Shown piece by piece: positions 51,520-60,000 of a DNA stretch of 60,000 nt. Made by a program: the position numbers and the translations under genes. The notes under the pieces were generated by a model. It was not told the DNA's origin. It worked only from the letters and a program-made list of their open reading frames with translations, and made no database searches. Position 1 is the stretch's first letter. Every line of letters starts with the position of its first letter. The stretch comes from Lineus longissimus (Eukaryota > Nemertea > Pilidiophora > Heteronemertea > Lineidae), in NCBI RefSeq assembly GCF_910592395.1, contig NC_088319.1, forward strand, positions 6,264,001-6,324,000. Direction: 5' to 3'.

Positions 51520-53060
51520 TGTATCAAACAATCTGAACTCAACTGTAACAGACTTAAATGATGTCATGTAACCTTGGTACAAAGAGTATTTCATTTTTCA
51601 TTATCAAGTCATACGCGAGTTTCTGAACGGAACTCCATTTTGGGCTGGCTCAGCCACATGTTCATTAGGCCGTAACTAGCAAACTGATTTGCGCCAGACC
51701 TTTGAACAGGAAATGAGAAGGTACATTTCACCGCCCGGAAAAATGTAAAAAGTGGGTTAATTACAAATCGTTGGTCGTGCACAATCCTCTTTTTACATGT
51801 TTAAGTACAAAGAAAATTGTGTTGTCTTGGGATAAATCAAAATCTTATTTATCTTGGGCCTAGGTTTACCCAGCTCAGACGAAAACTGCAATCTGTGTTT
51901 GAAACTGATTTCCACGTATTAAGCTTAATGTCATGTGGGAATTTTGTTATACATGTGTGTAAATTAGGAGATTTTGGACAGAAATAGCCATTCTTGCAGG
52001 GTGAAAGTGATGTACAACTCAATAGCCAGTGCAGCACCTCTATGAAGGAGGTTGAATGGATCACACCATCGAGACAAACAGAACAATTACACCATAAAAA
52101 GTGGATAGTGTAGCTCAGGTGATGATTAGGACCTCAGATTACAAACCAACCAATTACCACCGAACAGAAACCACAGACTAGGCTGAAATCATTCATTGAT
52201 AACAATGACAATGTGACGGAAGGTGTCTGCTTGCAAACGACGGGTTAGAAACGGATTAGTACAACGTGATTCTCTTGAGCATATTTTGTGTTCAAAAACA
52301 TGTTTGGTGGTCTGATTATGGAAATTTGAGACCAATACCTATGAATTCAGGGTACCAGTATATTTTATGTTATGTTGGTGTCTGATGTAGCAAGAAGGTT
52401 TTAGGAGTTTGATGACTTCCTTCCCGTAAAAATCAGGAGTTGTCGAAAAACGTGGCATTCAGTCAGGGCAACAATTTGTACAAATCATCACATTATTCTT
52501 GAGCTGTTGTCACACTCTGCTCAATGGGATGACCGAAAAGCTTACTAAGAGGTCCGAAGGTAAGGTGCGCAATGGACTTGCGCCGGTATATACCCGAGTG
52601 ATATAAATGAGCTGCAGTGGGGAATTTCATACATTCTATGTTCCATCGAGCAGCCCTGTTGATAGTTCTGCGCACCAAATGCAAGACTTTTGTAGCTGAG
52701 CATTTTACAGAGCTGCTTGATGCCTCGGAATCAACTCCACAGATCCAGTGCTGGACGAACTCAGTTGCAGCTTTAACATGGTTAAGGTCATGCTGAAAGC
52801 ACCTTAATTTAGACATGCTTTGTTTAACAGTGCCTGAAAGTCGAGGAGACTGTTTCCTTGAAATCTAGGTCCTTTACAAATTAATTAATTATTGATTGAT
52901 TGATTGATAAAGAGCAGATAGTGCTCTTACGAAAATCGAAACATAACTTCATGGTCAAATTTAGCCTGACTATAAGTTATATTAAGGAAAAGGTTTATGC
53001 ATTGCAGATTGTCTTTCGTTGCGAGATCAGTTTTTTTATGTAACGTCAAGCATCTTCTCC
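51520..53060. other. Non-coding start of tandem unit 3
   Basis: Nothing coding is recognised. The GTGTAGCTCAGG landmark is at about 52,110 and ATTG/TTGA simple repeats near 52,885-52,905. Confidence 0.45.
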
Positions 53061-53067
53061 GTGTTCA

Positions 53068-53430
53068 ATGAAACATGGCGTAGATATCACAGATGTGACA
53101 AGTGTCAATAAACTACATGAAGGATTGATTGACAACGGTTGTGAAATTGAAACAAAAAAACGAATGTTATCAAGACTGACCGATCCAAGACCGTTTCTGA
53201 ATATGCACATTGTTGAATCGGGATGGAAAATGCATGGGGGGGGGGACACCATTTTGTCTACTGGTTATGCCATTCGTCTTTGCATCAATTTCATAGTAAT
53301 AGTTTTAGAATGGCAGGCCCATAAGGATTTCACTTTTATCATCAATGCGATCTATTTTATTGAAGATTCATTGCCAGTAGACCCTGGGCTAATAGACAGG
53401 GAAATTGATCGACCACACCATAACCACTGA
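53068..53430 (+). CDS. Conserved small ORF, unit 3
   Basis: Starts MKHGVDITDV like units 1 and 2 but then diverges completely (SVNKLHEGLIDNGCEIE..), with a G-run at 53,237-53,245. It looks like a recombined or unrelated continuation. Low support as a gene. Confidence 0.2.
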   Translation: MKHGVDITDVTSVNKLHEGLIDNGCEIETKKRMLSRLTDPRPFLNMHIVESGWKMHGGGDTILSTGYAIRLCINFIVIVLEWQAHKDFTFIINAIYFIEDSLPVDPGLIDREIDRPHHNH

Positions 53431-54077
53431 TAGAAGTACTGTGCTCTGAGCTTGGCAGGTTGAGACGGACTCTCTGTTCATTTCTCTATTGTCTGCCTTT
53501 TGTGAAATCTGAGGACATCAATTTCTTCCATTATCTCCTGGTGTCATTTAGGCTCTTCTTCTGTGCGACACGCGCCTGGTTTTGCTGTGACGGGTCACAT
53601 TTGTTATTGTCGTCTGCTAGCGCTCTTGTAACCGTAGTTGCACAGTGACTTGCTGACACTGTCCGAATCCCCAGACTGGAAGTGTGAACATTTTGACGTC
53701 TGCAAGGCCTTTGAGACATTTCAGACATTGGGTAATATGAATAAAGACTAGCAAATGATTTAATCTAAAACTCCATGTACATTTACACTAGGCCTTTCTG
53801 TACAAAATTGAAGTAAAAGCATTTGCTAATCTTTATTTATATCACCCATTGGCTCAATCAGTATTTGACATAATTAATCCGTGTTTCTTATCCAGTCCAA
53901 GGTTGCTACATCTCCGTGGTATCAATAGGCAGACCTGGTTTGAGGTGCAGGATGGCTAACTGTTTCACTCGAGTCACGAAACAGTGCAGTTAAATCATTT
54001 CTGGAATAGTCTAAGTTGCCAATTTACTCCATAAATCCTGCAGGTAGACCACACCAATACGATATACAATCGATACA

Positions 54078-57000
54078 ATGGATGCAATGGTGAAAGTCGA
54101 GGATAACTGCAACTTGGAGCTGCTCCATAGAAAATGCAACACAACCAATACAACAGACTCCTCAGCATCTCAAGATTATCATATCCTTCAGATGGTTCTG
54201 GTTGGTTTGATGCGCTGGCCGCCGCTTGTTATTGTCCCCTTGGGTGTTGTAGGGAACATAACATCGCTCCTGATTACAACAAAGAAAAGTAACAGAAACA
54301 TCAGCACTTGTGTGTATATGAGTGCGTTAGCTGTGGTGGACACCAATGTGCTTTTATCCGTCATTTCCTACCGCATTTTGTTTGTATTCGATTTGGGTGA
54401 AGCCATTCAGGATCGAATAAATAGTGTCATGTAAGTATATTACAGACTGAGGTAATCTCCCTCTGTGTTATTCCTGTCTGGACATAAGCTACCTATAGTC
54501 ATATCATCATTGCTTTGGAGCTTTGGAATGCAAAATTAGCGAGACAACGACAGCTGCTTTAGTGTGAAGATTTGTGCTTCTATTCTCATAAAAATGTCTA
54601 AATGAAAATGGAATTTCATTCTCTGGCACTATTATAACTTTTGCGGCAATGGCAAAAATCATCAGTTGACAGAGTTTCCTGGTTCAGGATGGTGAAATCT
54701 GCCAGGAGCTACTGAACAAGGACAGTTCCTTTCTGGAAAAATGAATTATTCATGGCCTCAAATGTAGGAGAACTGACCTTTTTCAATTTAAAAAAAAATC
54801 TTTCACACTACAATTCTATATTTAGTACTGGTCGTCGAGTTTGCGTTTTAGTAAGTTAGTAAGTAAGTAAAGTTACATTTATATGGCGCTATTTCCACTT
54901 TAGAAATGTTCACAAGCCCCCCCCCCCCCCCACTACTTGTAAACTTTTTTTTCACACCATGAAGTGCTTCCTGAATAGTTCCGTCTTTAGGCTCTTCCTG
55001 CATTTCTCAAATGTGTCCATCTGGCGTAGGCTTTGGTTGAGGGAATTCCACAACACTGGAGCTGCTGAAATGAAAGCTCTCCCGCCAGAACTAGAGCTTT
55101 GGAACCTTGGCGTCGGGTTGTATGGCGCTAAGAGTTCCACCGGGTATGCTGGGGCCTGGTCGTGTAGGCATTTGAAGACTATGGTGAGAACCTTGAATTC
55201 AATGCACGGTCTCATCGGCAGCCAGGCGTGAAGCATTGGTTTGCACCATTTGGCGCTTTGGTGCCAGTTCAGCTGATATGTTCAGCATGAGACCGTTGCA
55301 AAATCCAGCCTGGATATGACAAGGGCTTGTACCAGAGTTCTTGCCGCGTCACGTGTCAGCATGTTTCGGGCATGCGCAATGATTCGGAGAAGGAATTGAC
55401 CTGAGCTGACAATGCTGTTTTCCTGTGATGCCATGGAGAGCGGAGAGTCGAACCTGACACCAAGATTCCGCACTGGGCCATTTGCTACCTTAACATCAAC
55501 TCCATCAATGGATAGGGATTCAATGCACAGTGCAATCAGGCGTTGCGGAGTACAGAACAGTTGGATTTCCGTCTTGGTTGGATTACCCTTCAGAAAGTTC
55601 TTGGTCAGCCAGGCCTGTAAGGATGTAACACAGACCTCCACCCTATTACACTCGGATCTAAATGCGATGGCATCCCGAATTCTCTGAAGTGCTGTGCTGT
55701 AAATTATTGTAATCAGCAAACCCGTGTCTATCCAAGTTATGTGATTTTATCAAGCGGTCGAGAGGAAGCACGTAAATCAGGAACAAGAGGGGTCCCAGAA
55801 CAGAACCTTGTGGGACGCCGCACTTGAGGGGATGAGGTGTTGATCGGTTTCCTTGTATGGTCACGTACTGCATCCTGCCTGATCGAGATATACGATTTAA
55901 ACCACTCCAGAGCCGAGCCATCAATACCTATGCACTTCATCTTGTCCAAGAGAATGCCGTGGTCAACAGTGTCAAATGCTGCGTTTAGGTCTAGCAGCAT
56001 AAGCTTTGTCAAGCACGCAGCGAATGTCGTTCTGAACACGGAGTAATGCAGTTTCCGTGCTATGCTTGGGTTTATAGGCAGCCTGTATCACGTCATGGAG
56101 ATCATGTAGGTCCATATATGAATTCACCCTGGCGGCCACCACTCGCTCGAGTACCTTTGACGAAAATGGCAGGTTGCTCAACGGACGATAGTTGGCGAGT
56201 GATTCTGGATCTAAAGACGTTTTTTTATGATAGGTGACACAAGTGTAAACTTCATCCAGTCGGGAACTACACCGGGAACTACACCACTGGCCAGCAACCT
56301 GTTGATGATTGATGCCAAAAGAGGCAGCATGCTTTCTACTGTTCTTTTGAGCAGCGACGTAGGCAGTGGGTCTAGATCACATGCCTTTGTCGGCGATTGA
56401 TTAATTATTCTTTTCAGAGAAACTTCATTGACCGGATCAAGAACCAGCAGGGGGCGCTATTAGCGACTGAATTGTAGTCGTTATCGGTGGTGCGATTGGA
56501 AGGTTCGCTCGAATTTTGTCAACCTTGTCAGTTTGCAAGGTCATGTCCATTTTAGAAGGTTGGGAGCTTTGCCTCGTGGGTTAGGTGTAAAATGGTGTTG
56601 TAAATCCTCTGACGATCCTTCGGTTTATTGTGGGACACCTAGATTTTCACCGTATAGTACCTTATTTGTGCTTTCGTGAGCATACTGTTGTAGCGGTCTC
56701 TCATGTCATGGTGTATCTGCTGGTGGACAGTCAGTTTGGTGTGGTGCCATTTTCGCTCAGTCTTCCGCTTTTGACACTTCATAGCTCTTAGATTGTCAGA
56801 GTACCAAGGGTGAGTCGGGCGGACAGTAATCGTGCACTTTCTCGACAGGACATGCTTCTCAAGAATGTCAGTGAGGGTGCTATTGTAATGTTCAAAGATC
56901 TCGACAACATTCATATCATCAGTACATGTATGTACATCGAGAGTAGCGATGTCCTGTTTCAATGCGGCAATGTCAATATCCCGTAGTTTCCTTCTTTTTT

Positions 57001-58637
57001 TTCAACACGTAGAGGCTTTGTTTAGGAATGATGCACCTGACAGATGACAAGATGGTGGTCAGATAGTCGGTCTTCTTGTTTGATGTTGGTTAGTATGTTT
57101 TCATCACTACGAGTTAGGACGACATCCAACGTGTTGCCACTAACGTGTGTTGGGGAAGATCACTTGCTGTGTGAGATTCTCTGAGTTCAGAATGTCATTG
57201 AATCGAGCAGTGTCCGACTTTTCTGGTTCGTTCATGTGGAAGTTAACGTCATCGAGAATGACGAGATCTCCTGACTTCGCGACGTGTTTGTGCAGGAAGG
57301 ATGCGATCTCGTCAAAGAACGTAGATGACTTCAATTTGTTCTTACGAGACGGACGTGGTCTGTAGAAAACGATTACCTGGAGGCATCGGGATCCCGCAAT
57401 GAACCGTATCTCCGTGCTCTCGAAACTTGTAAAAGCAATTCCTTGTCACAGAGGCAAATTTCACAAGCAGTGAAAGACTGGAGAATTGGGAAAAAACAGT
57501 CGAGAAAAAAGCATGCACGGGCATAATATTCAAGTATCACAATGTCAGTATTGGCCTTTCTTAATGAAAATTGAATTTCCTTCTTTTTCACAACTAATGA
57601 CTTCTGCTGCAGTGGCAAAATCATCAGTTGACAGAGGTGTTTACCTACCTGATATTACATGTAGTGAGGATGGGGCAATTCACAGGGATTTACGGAACAA
57701 GGAAAGTTCGTTCCAGGACACAGGTCTATTCTCCTACTTTTGAGGCAATGAATAATTCTTTTGATTTTTTTCAATCTTTCACACTGCAAGTCTGTATTTA
57801 GCTTGGCTTCTGTGGCAAAGCGACTAGTTGTAATGAATGATGGAAAAAAACATTTAATTTCCAAAGTTTTCCTATTCTTTTCTTGCATATGTTAACACAA
57901 ACAGTGATTTCACTTTCAGTTTCTTCTGGTACTGGTCGTACACAGCAGGAATGTCCTCCGGCCTCTATCTCGCTTACATGAGTTTGGATCGAGCATTTGC
58001 AGTAACCTTCCCATTGAAGGCTAAGACATTCTGTACAACATCAAGAGCCAAGAAGGCAGTCAGTGTAACGTTCTTTATTCAAGCAATCTTAAACGTGAAC
58101 ATGTTTTTCACATATGGCATCAGTAAAGATATCAATACTGGATTGGAATCAGCTTATCTTAATTATCCAGAGGTGCTCTGGGTGGAGCAGGTTGTTGGAG
58201 CCTATATGCTCACCGTTGGTACAATCGTACCGTTCATCCTCATTATGACGTGTAACATCATCATAATTGCAAATGTACAAAAGGCGGCGAAAGGGAGAAA
58301 CAAGATGGCGGGTGGCGGTGATGGTGTCAGATCCGAGGGGAGACATCTGACCAGAATGCTCATCTTGGTCGCACTTGCCTATGTCTTTCTCTCCATACCA
58401 ATGAGGTTATTTGACACGGCATTTTCTATACCAGAGGTTATCGAGCAATATGATATGAATGACCCATATTGGCAATTATGGTTTAACGTGGAGTTATGGA
58501 TTGTGACAGACTTGTGGAATTCTAATTACGCTGTGAATTTCTATCTTTATTTTCTTGGTGGTGGTAAGAAGTATAGAAACGATGCCAAGCAAGTTTACCT
58601 AAGTATATTTTATACATTTAGCTCGAAGAATAGATAA
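54078..58637 (+). CDS. Class A rhodopsin-like GPCR (orphan), two exons, 356 aa, paralogue of the 44 kb gene
   Basis: Exon 1 is 54,078-54,430 and exon 2 is 57,920-58,637, with the same splice phase and the same donor and acceptor as GPCR 1. The seven segments align throughout: LVIVPLGVVGNITS, MSALAVVDTNVLLS, YMSLDRAFAVTFPLKA, YMLTVGTIVPFILI, RMLILVALAYVFLSIP, WNSNYAVNFYLYFLGG. It shares the non-canonical DRA and NSNYAVNFY motifs and lacks the TM3 cysteine. The C-terminus differs after KQV (YLSIFYTFSS against FLGCFSSS). The intron is about 3.5 kb because of a LINE; gene 1 has a 493-bp intron. Both exons are free of disabling changes. Confidence 0.85.
54850..57440 (-). mobile_element. Decayed CR1-like LINE in the GPCR 2 intron
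   Basis: Minus-strand pieces in order: endonuclease (GDLVILDDVNFHMNEPEK, TLDVVLTRSDEN, RLSDHHLV; about 57,420-57,030); linker (HPWYSDNLRAMKCQKRK; 56,962-56,639); RT (LPFSSKVLERVVAARVN, LLDLNAAFDTVDHGILL, GVPQGSVLGPLLFLIYV; about 56,260-55,660), with the catalytic FADD changed to FADY; then LDFA and the C-terminal block ARAFISAAPVLWNSL-type (RAFISAAPVLWNSLNQSLR) to the stop at 54,952. A GTAA-type tail lies at about 54,853-54,880. Many frameshifts; inactive. Confidence 0.8.
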
Positions 58638-58639
58638 AT

Positions 58640-59410
58640 AACAATTAATTTTTAAAACAGTCTAACACTGATTTCAGGAGAACCGTTGTCAGTAAATTAA
58701 TTCATGCACTTATGCAGCAGTCAACATGAATGAATATAAGAATGAACAAACACCAGACTTCAACACATATTTTGTACCAAATGGTGGGATGTCTAAACGA
58801 TACCAAGCAGGTCTTCTTAAATATGTACGCCGTTTGATATTGACTGGTGTTCCAGGAAAATAGAAATGCAGTTATTATGCCAACAACTTTCTTCAGTTTT
58901 CGTCAGTGCATAAAAGCATCACCTTGTAACCATGGTTGCTGAAATGATGAAATCCTATTGGGTCTGGAAATTTAGTATGATGTTTTATAGTTACAAGCTA
59001 TAAAGAAATCGGCCAAATATTTTTTTGTACATTAGCCCAAAAGGACCAGATCACTTCCGATAGTGACTTTAGGACAGTGTACTTAATCAGACCGCACAGA
59101 CATATTGACATTGTATCCTGAATCTTTTAAACACTTTTAATTGTACCCACACAGTATTAAGAGCTAAAATTTGATTTGAAAAAACATTTGAGTGAAACCT
59201 ATGATATGGTGTAACACTGCCCGCCTGGATATTAAAAAACCTGGCTCTAAGAAAAGCACGCTATTTCGATATGCTTTTAATACTCAACCACGGACTTTTT
59301 TGTGGATTCGAAAAACGATTGGGATTTTATTCCAATGATAACAATGAAAACAGAAATAGAAGTAGTTATATCTCCTATATTGGTATTATGAAATCAGATA
59401 AAAAAAATAT
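58640..59410. other. Non-coding, downstream of GPCR 2
   Basis: No coding sequence recognised; includes sequence resembling the 3' flank of GPCR 1. Confidence 0.4.
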
Positions 59411-59590
59411 ACTGAGATATATTCAGCTCAGGTATCCGAGATAAAAATCAATTACTAATCCCAGTATAGCCTTACTATTGAATGTATCAAGGAAAAAGTT
59501 GCTGCATAAGTTGGCTTGAGAGAGCACCTTTGTCAACTGGAAGTTCACATCAGAGGAAATGAAACGTTAAGCCTCATCTCAGTGTTCCAT

Positions 59591-59700
59591 GAAACATGGT
59601 ACGGATATCATTGACTGCTCAAAACAACGAAATACTGGAGGGATGACATTCGATAGATTCGGTAAAATTATATTATATTCCATTTGCCTTTCGTGATCAT
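59591..59700 (+). other. Small-ORF landmark of tandem unit 4
   Basis: ATGAAACATGGTACGGATATC recurs as in the other units and reads MKHGTDIIDCS before diverging. A further GPCR copy would be expected beyond the window edge. Confidence 0.35.
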
Positions 59701-60000
59701 TTTTACGATGTAAAACCTTACACCACTCTGATCCACACTGTATTTCGTTTTTGTAGCAAGCATAATCGAAGTAATAATGGACATATAGAACCTTCTGTTG
59801 TTAGGCATGGAAGTTCAACCGCAAGAAATGAGAAATAGAGGAACAACACAAATCATTAGGCTTCCCCAGCCAACAAGCTGTGAAAGAGGGGTTTGATTTT
59901 TTTAGTTGCGTAACTAATTTGCATAAGAAAATACTGCGGAGAAGCCTTCGTGTTTTCCCTGCGGACTCCGGACACCTCTAGTTTCAATTGTTTTAACTAC

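Larger units (their letters stand above)
40220..59999 (+). repeat. Tandem segmental duplication, four units (fourth cut by the window edge)
   Basis: Unit 1 runs from about 40.2 to 46.5 kb, unit 2 46.6 to 50.45 kb, unit 3 52.1 to 58.7 kb, and unit 4 from 59.4 kb past the end. Shared landmarks in order: the GTAGCTCAGG block, the ATGAAACATGG small ORF, the TCAATTCTTTTAAAGGTACA block (units 1 and 2), TCTGCAAGGCC, then the GPCR. Units 1 and 2 also share the GTGCACGACTCTGTTGCTGCC block downstream. Units 1 and 3 have the GPCR; unit 2 lacks it. Confidence 0.75.

Noticed and set aside
52493-52816. Minus-strand 107-residue ORF in unit 3
   Set aside because: Contains a faint RRTINRAAR string reminiscent of LINE C-termini, but nothing else fits and the other units do not keep the frame.

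Overview
The window is eukaryotic nuclear DNA, most likely from a marine invertebrate; I cannot name the species. The support is spliced genes with GT-AG introns and no operons or ribosome binding sites, tandem class A GPCR genes, and many mobile-element families typical of marine invertebrate genomes (Helentron, Kolobok-like, PIF/Harbinger, an Academ-like element, BEL/Pao and several non-LTR elements). No rRNA, tRNA or CRISPR array was recognised.

Layout. 1-8.7 kb: a broken Helentron Rep fragment at the left edge, a dead LINE, a foldback element, a Cys/His-finger reading frame split by a Harbinger MITE, an intronless Josephin-like cysteine-protease ORF, and a plus-strand ORF joining Helentron sequence to the tail exons of a Kolobok-like transposase. 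8.8-35.3 kb is one large nested composite. The base layer is a minus-strand, multi-exon Kolobok-like transposase gene (exons between 35,260 and 26,094), with a P2X7 'ballast' domain exon downstream (9,297-8,784). A BEL/Pao retrotransposon (28,559-34,493, 6-bp target duplication) sits inside a coding exon. A full non-LTR element (25.9 to 9.34 kb, ORF1 + EN-RT) sits downstream of the last recognised transposase exon. Three hairpin-plus-microsatellite (HINE-like) elements are inserted in that LINE. One of them carries a Harbinger element with a second Harbinger inside it; another carries a 5,670-bp DNA transposon with long inverted repeats, TAC target duplications and an XPG/FEN-like nuclease transposase (Academ-like).

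35.3-39.7 kb holds two copies of an unclassified repeat, one of them interrupted by an 805-bp inverted-repeat element, and decayed gag-like sequence with direct repeats. 40.2-60 kb is a tandem segmental duplication with a period of about 6 kb. Units 1 and 3 each carry a two-exon divergent rhodopsin-like GPCR; unit 2 has lost its GPCR body to a deletion and gained a Harbinger element; unit 4 begins near the right edge. A decayed LINE expands the intron of the second GPCR to about 3.5 kb.

The only genes here that look like intact host genes are the two GPCRs, with the Josephin-like ORF as a possible third. The rest is a readable insertion chronology. Insertion junctions are supported by target-site duplications, by uninterrupted paralogous copies, or by reading frames that resume on the far side.
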